Part shown: positions 1 to 7,975 of the stretch, in pieces
Layout: every line of letters begins with the position of its first letter
Numbering within the stretch: position 1 is the stretch's first letter
From: CAZPHI01 sp964586425
Lineage (GTDB): Bacteria; Bacillota; Clostridia; Lachnospirales; Lachnospiraceae
DNA: 13,555 bases
Assembly (NCBI GenBank): GCA_964586425.1
Contig: CAZPHI010000056.1
Coordinates: forward strand, 1 to 13,555
Reading direction: 5' to 3'
Position numbers and translations under genes: made by a program
Notes under the pieces: generated by a model
Databases searched by the model: none
The model's input: only the letters and a program-made list of their open reading frames with translations
Told to the model about the DNA's origin: nothing

Positions 1-1918
1 TAATTCCTGTAAGTGGTACTTTTACCGTTACCGTACACTTTGATGAAAACTTTCCACATAAAACATTGATTTGAGTTGTTCCAGCTCCCACTCCGGTTAC
101 TACACCGTGTTGATCTACCGTAGCAACATTGATATCATCACTGTACCAAGTATATATTGTGCCATCCGTCGTATCCAAAGGTGTTATCGTTGCACTTAGA
201 TTACCCGTAGAACCTTTGTTAACCGTCAATGATGTCTGATCCATCGTAATTCCTGTAAGTGGTACCTTAACAGACACATTACAAGATGTACTTACGGTTC
301 CACATGTTGCACTAATTATAGCACTTCCTGCGCTAACCGCTGTTACCTTTCCTGCCGCATCAACTGTAGCTACAGCAGTATTATTGCTTTTCCAAGTTAC
401 AGTCTTATTATCTGTTGTATTATCTGGGGTATAACCAACTATCAAAGTTTCATATGCACCTTTTGTAAGCGTCATATCGTATTTATTAAGTGTAATTGCA
501 GTCAATTGTACAGTATTCTTAGTACACGTAACATTACAGCTCGCAGTCAGTGTACCACAAGTTGCTGTGATTTTTGCTGTTCCAACACTCACGCCTGTAA
601 CCTTACCTGTACTATCTACAGAGGCAACAGAATTATTATTGCTAGTCCATGTTATGGTCCTCGAGCTTGTTGTATCTAATGGTGTATAATTCACCTGCAG
701 GCTCTTAGACATTCCTTGTGTAACCTCCATTGAACTTACATTCAATGAAATCGACTTAAGTGTAGCCACAACTGTTACATCAACATCCGCCGAAAAATCT
801 CCAATACTTGCAGTAATTACAGTATTGCCTGGCGCTACGGCTTTAATAATTCCGCTGCTTGATACTGTTGCAATAGCTGTATTCTTACTACTCCATACAA
901 TATCAGCTTCATCCCCTGCACCTTCAGGCTTCAGTGTTGCAGTAATACCATACGATCCGCCACGGTCTAAGGTTATACTTGTCTTACTCAGGCTTATTCC
1001 TTCAACGACCTCATCTGCCTCTACTACTGTAACAGTACACGCTGTCTCTAATCCGTTATTACTAGTCGCTTTAATAATTGCAACACCAGTGCCAACACCG
1101 TATACTCGTCCATCAGTGCTAACTGTTGCAACTGGACTTTCTGAAGTAGACCATACAATATCTCTATTCTGCGTTGTGTTCTCAGGGATAAATGCTACTG
1201 ACAAAGCTTCATTCGTGCCTTTCACTAAAGTCATCTTTGTCTTATTCATACTAATTCCTGTCATTGGAATTGAACCATCTGATACCTTAACTGTACAACT
1301 TCTGGCTCTATTACCAACAACTGCCCTTATGGTTACTGTTCCAGATGAAACGCCACGAACATTACCATTAGAATCAACAGTTGCAACTGAAGAATCTGTA
1401 GTTGTCCACTTCGCTGTTCTGTCGTCTGTTGTGTTCGATGGAACATATATTATATTAATCTTAAAACTTTCTCCAATATCAATTGTCTTTTCATAGACAT
1501 CAAAATCTATTCTATATAAGGAAATATTAGTTGATGATGATGATGTAACTGTGATTGTACAGTTAATTGTGAATCCATCAAGCTTTCCTGTTACATAAGT
1601 TACGCCCTGTTTCAAGGCCCTTACATAACCATATTGTTCAACAACTGCTACCGATGAATCCGATGATGTCCACTCTATATTCGCTATGTTTCCATCTGTA
1701 TTGCAATTAACCTGTTTTATTCTGGTTCCAGCAACTGCCGTTATCGCTGATGTACTCGTCGTAAAATAAGTAGCTGTTCCTGCTCTGTCCTCACTTTCCG
1801 AAGCAATCACTGACTCTACTAATGCATTATTCTCACCAGCATATGCTTTTGTCGAGCCAAATATTGGTAATATTGCAATTACCAACGCCATACAAGCTGC
1901 TAAAAACCTTTTTTTCAT
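1..1918 (-). CDS. Secreted Big2 (Ig-like) repeat protein, C-terminus beyond window
   Basis: Reading leftward from ATG at 1916-1918, the frame stays open to the window edge (about 639 codons), so the end is missing. GGAGG at 1930-1934 precedes the start by 11 bases. Residues 1-28 form a signal peptide: MKKR, a hydrophobic core, then AYAG. A short linker with EDRAG-TATYFTT follows, then at least seven Ig-like domains of about 82 residues with Big2 hallmarks (xWxSxxxxVATVxxxGxVxGVxxGxxxIxA, then CxVxV), and an eighth begins at the edge. Big2 domains are extracellular beta-sandwiches found in adhesins and surface proteins. The N-terminal half is clearly paralogous to the gene immediately upstream (1961-4227), 42 bases away, so the two are probably cotranscribed; I see no separate promoter. 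The missing end may carry DUF4214 repeats as in the paralogue, or a wall anchor. A role in adhesion or surface structure is inferred. Confidence 0.9.
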   Translation of the reverse strand, partial: MKKRFLAACMALVIAILPIFGSTKAYAGENNALVESVIASESEDRAGTATYFTTSTSAITAVAGTRIKQVNCNTDGNIANIEWTSSDSSVAVVEQYGYVRALKQGVTYVTGKLDGFTINCTITVTSSSSTNISLYRIDFDVYEKTIDIGESFKINIIYVPSNTTDDRTAKWTTTDSSVATVDSNGNVRGVSSGTVTIRAVVGNRARSCTVKVSDGSIPMTGISMNKTKMTLVKGTNEALSVAFIPENTTQNRDIVWSTSESPVATVSTDGRVYGVGTGVAIIKATSNNGLETACTVTVVEADEVVEGISLSKTSITLDRGGSYGITATLKPEGAGDEADIVWSSKNTAIATVSSSGIIKAVAPGNTVITASIGDFSADVDVTVVATLKSISLNVSSMEVTQGMSKSLQVNYTPLDTTSSRTITWTSNNNSVASVDSTGKVTGVSVGTAKITATCGTLTASCNVTCTKNTVQLTAITLNKYDMTLTKGAYETLIVGYTPDNTTDNKTVTWKSNNTAVATVDAAGKVTAVSAGSAIISATCGTVSTSCNVSVKVPLTGITMDQTSLTVNKGSTGNLSATITPLDTTDGTIYTWYSDDINVATVDQHGVVTGVGAGTTQINVLCGKFSSKCTVTVKVPLTGI

Positions 1919-1960
1919 CTTCACTTTTACCTCCAAATTAACCACTACTCAACTAGTATT

Positions 1961-4227
1961 CTATAATCCATAACTTCTTACTATATCGGCAAATTCTGTT
2001 GAACCTGCAAATAATTCAAAAGCCTCATCTCTTGTGTGACCCTGTGTACTTATATATCCAACCCAGCCATTAAGAATCTCATCTGATTCGCATTCACGAC
2101 CCATGAATGTTCTATAAAGCATCTTAATATATTCGGCATTGCTTAGATTTCTATTAATTGCTTCATCTGAAAATACGAATAATCTTGCTGCATTTTGAGG
2201 AGTTGTATTCTTGTCAATTATTGCATTGCACCATACATTAAGGCCTTCTACCTCGGCTTCCCTGTTAAGTACTTTGGTATAAAAACGCTGTACAAAGCAA
2301 GTAACCTTATAATTACGGTCTCTTCCTTCAGTTGTAACAACATTTCCTTTGGTAATACCGTAATCATTACATATATCGGTAAATTCAGTTGAACCCGTGA
2401 ATCCACTCAGGACATAAGTTCTTGAAACGCCATTCGAAAGTGCTGTTAACCATGCCTCCATTCCCTCTGTATCAGGCTCTCGGCCCATAACCGCACGATA
2501 CATAACGTCCATGAATGCATTGTCAGAAAGCCCACGGGCAACAAATTCATCACCTTCAATAAAAGCCTGAAGCATCTGCGCTCCTGTGCACTGCGCGTTA
2601 TACAGATATTCTGTCCATGCATCCATGCCTACTGTCTCTGGCGAGCGATTAAGTACAATTGTATACATTCTTGTTACAAATTGACGAATTACACTCCTGC
2701 TTAAAGTATTGACTGTTATATTGCATGTAGTAATCTTTCCATTGCAGTTAGCCGTTATAATTGCGTTACCTGAGCTCACTGCTGATACATATCCGCTCGA
2801 ACTTACCGTGGCAACATTATTATTACTGCTTGACCAGCTGACTGATTTACTATCCGTCGTATTAGTTGGCTTGTAATATACCAAGAGCTGTACGCCGCCA
2901 TCTTCATTAATTGTCGCACTGCTCTTATTCAAACTAATTGAGGATAGTGGTGCTAATACCTGTACAGTACATGTATCACTATATCCACTATATTCTGCTG
3001 TAATAATCGCATCTCCTGCTCCAACTGCTGTAACTACACCACCACTAACAGTTGCAACATCATTATTAGATGAATACCACTGAACAAGGCTCTCATCACC
3101 AAATTCATCTGGTGTAAATCTTACACTAAGTGTCCCACTTGAGCCCTCATTAATCATTAGATTAGATTGGGTTATTGCTATACTATATGATGAATCAACC
3201 ACAGTTACTGTACAAGCTGCCTCATATCCACTGGTACTAGTTGCTTTAATAATTACAACTCCTGTTCCTATGCCGTATACACGTCCATCTTGGCTAACTG
3301 TTGCAACTGTATTCTCTGTTGTTGACCAGATAATCGTTCTGTCCTGTGTCGCATTACTAGGAACAAACGATACTGTTAACTGACTGTTACTACCCTTCGC
3401 AACTGTCATCTTATTCTGACTCATTGTAATACCTGTAATTGGCACCGAACTATCAGACACCGTTACTGTACAGCTTCTGGCTCTATTTCCAACAATCGCA
3501 CGGATTGTTGCCTTACCTGATGATACACCAGTTACATTACCCTGATTATCAACTCTTGCAACTGACTCGTCAGAACTTGTCCACGTAGCTGTTCTATCAT
3601 CTGTTGTATTCGATGGAACGTATATGATATTAATCTTGAATGTTTCTCCAATATCAATAATCTTTTCATATATATCAAAATCTATTCTGTATAACGATAT
3701 ATTGGTTGATGATGAAGATGTTACAGTAATTGTACAATTAATTGTGAATCCATCAAGCTTACCCGTAACATTGGTTGTTCCCACTGCATATGCACGAACA
3801 TATCCATATGGCTCAACTACTGCAACACTTGGATTAGTTGACGACCATATAATATCCCCAAGATTACCATCCGTATTGCAATTAACCTGCTTAATTCTTG
3901 TTCCTGCCACCGCCGTTATTGTTGGCGTTCCCGTTGTAAAATACGTTGCTTTCCCAGCTCTGTCCTCTGTGTCAGCNNNNNNNNNNNNNNNNNNNNNNNN
4001 NNNNNNNNNNNNNNNNNNNNNNNNNNNNNNNNNNNNNNNNNNNNNNNNNNNNNNNNNNNNNNNNNNNNNNNNNNNNCTGTGTCAGCTACAACTGCTATAT
4101 CATTCTCCATAGCTGTATCTGTGCTGCCTGCATAAGTATTCATTGCCGGCATAATAATTAATGCTGTCGCTAACAATCCCGAAAGCACTCTCTTCGCTTG
4201 TAAAAATAACCTGTTACTACTCTTCAT
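1961..4227 (-). CDS. Secreted Big2 repeat protein with C-terminal DUF4214 repeats, interrupted by assembly gap
   Basis: The start is ATG at 4225-4227, with GGAGG at 4236-4240 eight bases upstream, opening a signal peptide (MKSSNRLFLQAKR, hydrophobic stretch, then NTYAG). A 100-N run interrupts codons near residue 50. As written the two sides are in different frames, but the gap edges share ctgtgtcagc; merging that overlap removes 110 bases and gives one open frame of 718 residues. The junction then reads AVVADT-EDRAGKATYFTT, aligning with the neighbouring paralogue. In merged numbering there are five Big2 domains at about 70-133 (degenerate), 139-220, 226-307, 311-388 and 390-471. Four related helical units follow at about 474-718, of the type MYRxxxGREPDxEGMxAW, which I recognise as DUF4214. 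No LPXTG-like tail is visible. The protein is probably secreted and surface-associated; its ligand is unknown. GTG at 3908-3910 is not the true start. Confidence 0.88.
3977..4076. other. Assembly gap (100 N), probably zero or negative length
   Basis: There are exactly 100 N, the usual placeholder for a gap of unknown size. The ten bases before it (3967-3976) and after it (4077-4086) are identical, ctgtgtcagc. The simplest reading is two contigs that overlap by ten bases and were not merged. Merging also restores the reading frame of the Big2/DUF4214 gene. A short in-frame repeat hidden in the gap remains possible. Confidence 0.85.
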
Positions 4228-4294
4228 ATTAACTTCCTCCCAAACTGATATTATCATCAAAAAATTAATCGTTATAACATAACATCGTATCTGT

Positions 4295-4323
4295 ATTGTA
4301 TCATTTATAGGGGTATTATTCAA
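4295..4323 (-). promoter_or_regulatory. Sigma-A-type promoter for the Big2/DUF4214 gene
   Basis: On the minus strand, -35 TTGAAT (4318-4323) and -10 TACAAT (4295-4300) are separated by 17 bases. Transcription would start near 4288, leaving a leader of about 60 bases before ATG at 4227 with its GGAGG site. It drives the paralogue pair away from the divergent glycosyltransferase gene. The call is by consensus match only. Confidence 0.6.
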
Positions 4324-4429
4324 ACTATTTAAATACCTTTTTTCTGATACTAATTTCCTATATAATACAATTTTTTCGACATATCAGCATAAATTCACAG
4401 AATATTCTTGTCTTTTTTCGTCTTAAATG

Positions 4430-4458
4430 TTGTTAAATTCGTTAAGTTATGCTATACT
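4430..4458 (+). promoter_or_regulatory. Sigma-A-type promoter with extended -10 for the glycosyltransferase
   Basis: On the plus strand, -35 TTGTTA (4430-4435) and -10 TATACT (4453-4458) have a 17-base spacer, and TGC directly before the -10 gives an extended -10 motif. It lies about 60 bases before the ATG at 4521. The divergent intergenic region 4228-4520 holds this promoter and the minus-strand one; I see no gene or other element there. Confidence 0.6.
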
Positions 4459-4520
4459 TTAGCCGACTATGAAATATCTATCATATTAGTATGAAATAAA
4501 AAAAGATTGGAGGTATCATT

Positions 4521-5537
4521 ATGAAATTATCAGTTATTCTTCCTGTATATAACACTGCTCAATATCTTGAAAAGTGTATCAACTCAATACTTAGTCAGAC
4601 ATTCAAGGATTTTGAACTGATTATTATTAATGATGGTTCCTCTGATAATTCCGTTGATGTTATCAAAAGATTCACCTCTAATAATGCAGAATATAATGAG
4701 AAGATTGTGTATATTAGTCAAGAGCATGCCGGCGTATCTGCCGCACGTAATGCGGGGCTTAACATTGCGCGAGGTGAATATATAGCATTTGTCGACAGTG
4801 ATGATTACATTGATGAATTCACTTATGAATTAACAATTAAGCAATTAGAAGCCGACAAATCAGACTTGTTAATATTCTCCCTTGATTATATTAACGAGAA
4901 TGGTTCTCCTGCATCTAATACTCCCTTAAAGAACAACTTTTATCCTACTATGGATGATTTCACAGAGAGTTACTTTAGAACAGGTATAATGAGCATCTAT
5001 CCATGCGTCAATAAGATATATAAACATTCTATTATTGATGAATACAATATGCGTTTTCGAGAAGAATTGCAGCTTGGTGAAGACCGAATGTTCAATTATC
5101 TCTACCTTGATAAGATTAAATCAGTAAGTACAAGTGCAAAACAGTTCTATCATTATTTAATAAGGAATCATGGTGCACTTTCACAAAGATATATACCTAA
5201 TTATATAGATGATGCACTTATGTTCCATCAAGCAAAGATGCAGTGCTTTGAGCGATACAATTCATCAGGTTTTTCTATATTCCGTAATAACGATATAATG
5301 AATGAAGTTTCAGCAGCTATCTCTAATCTGCTTGCTAACTATGCCAACCTTACATCTAATGCACTTCTTGAAGAATGTAAGAGTATAATTAACGCTCATT
5401 ATCCGCCATACTTTGGCAATATTGATCCTAAAGCATTATCAAAGCGTAACCATTCAATATATAAAGCATTACAGAATCGTAATGTAGGGCAGCTAAAGAT
5501 GTTACTTTGGACTCTGCATATTACAAAACGAGAATAG
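4521..5537 (+). CDS. Family 2 glycosyltransferase (GT-A fold)
   Basis: This encodes 338 residues. The start ATG follows GGAGG (4509-4513) by seven bases. The N-terminus MKLSVILPVYNTAQYL, the nucleotide-binding NDGSSD segment (37-42), the HAGVSAARNAGL segment (69-80) and the metal-binding FVDSDD (D92-D95) are the standard landmarks of a GT2 transferase. LGEDRMF in the second half fits the EpsJ/CpsJ-like subgroup, where the GED region is thought to contribute the catalytic base. There are no clear membrane helices, so it is probably a cytoplasmic or membrane-peripheral enzyme that moves a nucleotide sugar onto a lipid-linked glycan or other surface acceptor. Donor and acceptor cannot be read from sequence. 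It has its own promoter and terminator, so it is monocistronic, yet it lies between surface-protein genes and a sortase unit. Confidence 0.93.
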   Translation: MKLSVILPVYNTAQYLEKCINSILSQTFKDFELIIINDGSSDNSVDVIKRFTSNNAEYNEKIVYISQEHAGVSAARNAGLNIARGEYIAFVDSDDYIDEFTYELTIKQLEADKSDLLIFSLDYINENGSPASNTPLKNNFYPTMDDFTESYFRTGIMSIYPCVNKIYKHSIIDEYNMRFREELQLGEDRMFNYLYLDKIKSVSTSAKQFYHYLIRNHGALSQRYIPNYIDDALMFHQAKMQCFERYNSSGFSIFRNNDIMNEVSAAISNLLANYANLTSNALLEECKSIINAHYPPYFGNIDPKALSKRNHSIYKALQNRNVGQLKMLLWTLHITKRE

Positions 5538-5569
5538 CAGCAAGTTATACAAACTGCTATTCTCGTTTT
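5525..5569 (+). terminator. Intrinsic terminator overlapping the glycosyltransferase 3' end
   Basis: A perfect 16-base inverted repeat, AAAACGAGAATAGCAG at 5525-5540 and its complement at 5554-5569, encloses a 13-base loop; a run of T ends the right arm. The left arm contains the last three sense codons and the TAG stop (5535-5537), so coding sequence and terminator overlap. The A and T runs could also let it act on the opposite strand. Confidence 0.9.
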
Positions 5570-5680
5570 TTATATATCTATATCTTGTAGTAACGATATA
5601 TTTTAACCACAATTCTATACTTCAAATTCGCAATAAATATTCCGTTTTTCAATCATTTCATACAATTTTTTTCTTTTTAG

Positions 5681-5710
5681 TTGACATATACTGGATTTTC
5701 AGCGTATAAT
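5681..5710 (+). promoter_or_regulatory. Consensus sigma-A promoter for the sortase-substrate operon
   Basis: TTGACA (5681-5686) and TATAAT (5705-5710) are both perfect consensus hexamers, with an 18-base spacer. A T-rich stretch lies just upstream. Transcription would start near 5717, leaving a leader of about 36 bases. This is the best promoter match in the window, in keeping with an abundant surface protein. The rest of 5571-5680 is AT-rich, with no gene or further element seen. Confidence 0.8.
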
Positions 5711-5752
5711 AACCCTTAAGCAGTAAATAAATATATGGAGGTAATGAAAAAC

Positions 5753-6292
5753 ATGAAACTTAAGAAATTTATTGTTTGTGCAATGGCTACAATGATGGTT
5801 GCAGCAACTACAATTACAACATTTGGTGCTGAGAAACTTTCAGACGCAGAACAGAGCATTATCACAGCTCTTAAGAACGCTAACGTTCCTACAGAGTACA
5901 TTAACCAGGCAACATCATATCTTCAGAAAGATGGCGTTGAAGTAACAGCTGATCAGGCTACACAGATTAATGCTCAGGTAGAGACAGCTAAAGCAACAGC
6001 TGGTTCAGTAACAAAGTTATCTGACCTTTCTGCTGCACAGAAGAAAGCTATCGCTGATGATATCGCTGCAGCTGGTAAAGTAGTAGATCTTACAGTAACA
6101 TACAACACATCTTCAGATGCAATCGTAATCAAAGATGCTACTGGTGCTACAGTATTAGAAGCTACTCCAGAAGTTGTTAAACCAACAGGCGCTAACATGA
6201 GCACAACAATCGCTGTTGTAGCTGCTCTTGCAGTTGCATTAATGGGTTGTGGTGTTGTAGTAAGCAAAAAAAGAATTGCAGAAAGCAACTAA
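5753..6292 (+). CDS. Small secreted surface protein with sorting-signal-like C-terminus; probable sortase substrate
   Basis: This encodes 179 residues from ATG 5753, chosen because GGAGG at 5737-5741 lies 11 bases upstream; ATG 5735 and 5744 overlap or crowd that site. Residues 1-26 are a signal peptide (MKLKKFIVCAMATMM, then TTFGA). The mature part is Ala/Thr/Asp-rich: helical segments such as LSDAEQSIITALKNANVP and LSAAQKKAIADDI, then a beta-rich stretch with TVTYNTSSDAIVIKD. The C-terminus has VVKPTGAN (141-148), a hydrophobic helix (about 150-171) and a basic tail SKKR. That order matches a cell-wall sorting signal, but the pentapeptide is not LPXTG. The sortase gene begins nine bases downstream, so it is the likely substrate of that enzyme. 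Codons are strikingly uniform (ACA, GCT, GTA, AAG, CAG), suggesting high expression. I cannot assign a specific function. Confidence 0.85.
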   Translation: MKLKKFIVCAMATMMVAATTITTFGAEKLSDAEQSIITALKNANVPTEYINQATSYLQKDGVEVTADQATQINAQVETAKATAGSVTKLSDLSAAQKKAIADDIAAAGKVVDLTVTYNTSSDAIVIKDATGATVLEATPEVVKPTGANMSTTIAVVAALAVALMGCGVVVSKKRIAESN

Positions 6293-6301
6293 TCGCAAAT
6301 C

Positions 6302-6967
6302 TTGAATAAGAGACTAAAGAAAATGATGGCATATGTATATATGCCATTATTTTTTACCATTTTAGGCTATGGAATTGTATATTTTGCTGCTCTTCCTCTT
6401 ATAGATACAATTCAATCCTACAGCAGTCTGTTTCTGAGTTCTAGTACACCAGATTTTGCTGAAGATGAATTAAAATCTATCTTTGAAGCGCCTGTCAATG
6501 TAGAAGAAGACAAATTAACAGTTTCTGCCGCAAAAGTAGAGCTTCCTTCAATCGGAAATCTCTACGCTACTATTACTTCAGAAAAAATCGGATTGTCAGG
6601 CAATATATACTTTGGTGACAACGATGCCATATTAAAAAAAGGTGTTGGTCAATATCCCGGAACAACTCTTCCAGGCTTTGGCAAACCTATCATGCTTGCT
6701 GCTCACAATACCACCTACTTCCTTCCACTTCAGAATGCGGAAGTTGGAGATATTATAACTATAACAACCAGTTACGGTGTATATAAATATCAGATTACTG
6801 AATGTAAGATTGCTGACAAGAAAGATAAAAGTGCTTATGACTTTAATCAGGACAAAGAGCAACTTATAATGTATACATGCTATCCATTTAATATGCTTGG
6901 AAGCCTGCAGAACCGATATTATGTCTATGCAGACAAGATATCAGGACCTGTAGTAACATTTGATTAG
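6302..6967 (+). CDS. Class D-like sortase (cysteine transpeptidase)
   Basis: This encodes 221 residues from TTG 6302. A membrane helix at about 10-31 is followed by an extracytoplasmic sortase domain with KIGLSGNIYFGDND (95-108), GVGQYPGTTLPGFGKP (114-129), catalytic His135 in LAAHNTTYF, catalytic Cys193 in YTCYPF and Arg205 in QNRYYVYA. The TCYPF signature and compact size fit class D. Sortases cleave a C-terminal sorting signal and join the protein to a cell-wall amine. No ribosome binding site precedes TTG 6302. The frame is the same as that of the upstream gene, separated only by its TAA and nine bases, so translation probably depends on coupling or reinitiation. ATG codons at 6323 and 6326 are alternative starts that keep the helix. 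Its probable substrate is the preceding small surface protein. Confidence 0.93.
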   Translation: MNKRLKKMMAYVYMPLFFTILGYGIVYFAALPLIDTIQSYSSLFLSSSTPDFAEDELKSIFEAPVNVEEDKLTVSAAKVELPSIGNLYATITSEKIGLSGNIYFGDNDAILKKGVGQYPGTTLPGFGKPIMLAAHNTTYFLPLQNAEVGDIITITTSYGVYKYQITECKIADKKDKSAYDFNQDKEQLIMYTCYPFNMLGSLQNRYYVYADKISGPVVTFD

Positions 6968-6977
6968 GAGGTTAGGA

Positions 6978-7859
6978 ATGAGTAAGAACAAGAATAATAA
7001 GACATCTACATTCTGGATAAGTACAATTATCGCCTTCCTACTTTCAATATTTCTTACCATGGCTAGTTATCTTGGTGGTATATATTACGGAGTATTTAAC
7101 AAAGACATAATTATTGATTCCATGAATGATGGAACATTTTACAACGACATTATTGACTATACAGTTAACAAAGCTTCATCACTGGCTATTCCAATGGGAT
7201 TACCTGAGACAGTTTTTGAAGATGTATTCACATTCGATGAGACATATAATGAAGCCAAAGCCTATATTACAACTAACTTAGCCGGCAACGACTATACACC
7301 AGACACATCTAATGCTGTCAGCCGACTAGTAATTAACATCAACAAATACCTTGAATCCCAGGGATATACAATTACTGACGAACAGGAAAACAACATTGTT
7401 ACATTTGCCAAAACTGTTGCTGAGGAATATTCCAACAATCTTACAATACCTTACTTCAAGTATTTTGTTAATGTAAGAAACCTTTTTGGCAAACTCGCAA
7501 TAGTAGGACTTCCTATTCTTGCTGTATTTAGTGCATTTGCAATATTTTTACTCTTTAGACTTCACAAGTGGGCACACAGAGCTATGCGTTATCTGGCTTA
7601 CAGTACAATTGCAACAGCCTTGATGACAGCTATACTTCCTGCCTTACTACTGATTGGTGGAATATATAAGAGAATTTCTATAACACCTGAATATTTCTAT
7701 AAGTTTATAGTATCTTATATTAGTCGAAGCTTATATACATTCATGTATTTTGCAGCTTTGCTTGCCGCTATATCAGTCATTTTGATTGTAATTATCTCAT
7801 TCAGACGTAAAGCTCTTACACAGTCACATCATAGTAATAGCCATAGTCTTAATGAATAG
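6978..7859 (+). CDS. Four-helix membrane protein of unknown function, sortase-linked
   Basis: This encodes 293 residues from ATG 6978, chosen because GGAGG at 6967-6971 sits six bases upstream and overlaps the sortase stop codon. Helix 1 lies at about residues 12-38. A loop of roughly 130 residues follows, containing PMGLPETVFEDVF and YTITDEQENNIVTFAK, then three helices: LAIVGLPILAVFSAF, a segment containing TALMTAILPALLLIGG, and one containing MYFAALLAAISVILIVIIS. The tail is short, basic and His/Ser-rich. With a cytoplasmic N-terminus (SKNKNNK), the large loop lies outside, where the sortase works. I do not recognise the family. As third gene of a substrate-sortase operon it may assist sortase folding, substrate delivery or anchoring; that is inference from position. 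No terminator is visible before the N gap. Confidence 0.85.
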   Translation: MSKNKNNKTSTFWISTIIAFLLSIFLTMASYLGGIYYGVFNKDIIIDSMNDGTFYNDIIDYTVNKASSLAIPMGLPETVFEDVFTFDETYNEAKAYITTNLAGNDYTPDTSNAVSRLVININKYLESQGYTITDEQENNIVTFAKTVAEEYSNNLTIPYFKYFVNVRNLFGKLAIVGLPILAVFSAFAIFLLFRLHKWAHRAMRYLAYSTIATALMTAILPALLLIGGIYKRISITPEYFYKFIVSYISRSLYTFMYFAALLAAISVILIVIISFRRKALTQSHHSNSHSLNE

Positions 7860-7869
7860 AATTTAATAT

Positions 7870-7969
7870 NNNNNNNNNNNNNNNNNNNNNNNNNNNNNNN
7901 NNNNNNNNNNNNNNNNNNNNNNNNNNNNNNNNNNNNNNNNNNNNNNNNNNNNNNNNNNNNNNNNNNNNN
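7870..7969. other. Assembly gap (100 N) of unknown size
   Basis: This 100-N placeholder follows the sortase operon by ten bases and abuts an inverted-repeat element by six bases. Unlike the other gap, its flanks share no useful overlap. A repetitive element at the edge is a common reason for an assembly break, so the true gap may contain further copies or other sequence. The 261 bases between the two convergent genes (7860-8120) otherwise hold only the element at 7976-8109. Confidence 0.95.
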
Positions 7970-7975
7970 ATTAAA

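Noticed and set aside
825..1496. Long open frame on the plus strand opposite the Big2 repeats (also 3624-4112)
   Set aside because: Antisense shadow of repetitive Ser/Thr/Val-rich coding sequence; it has no ribosome binding site, and the 3624-4112 one runs through the N gap.
1..1918. CRISPR array or satellite repeat from the periodic 246-base similarity
   Set aside because: The period equals one 82-residue Big2 domain in an open coding frame; units are diverged rather than identical repeats with unique spacers.
3911..4323. Reading the first N gap as a frameshift, making the Big2/DUF4214 gene a pseudogene
   Set aside because: The shift depends on the arbitrary 100-N length; merging the 10-base overlap restores a full frame that matches the paralogue.
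4228..4323. Longer N-terminus for the Big2/DUF4214 protein starting at 4323
   Set aside because: It would cover the predicted promoter and bury the signal peptide; ATG 4227 has a strong ribosome binding site at ideal spacing.
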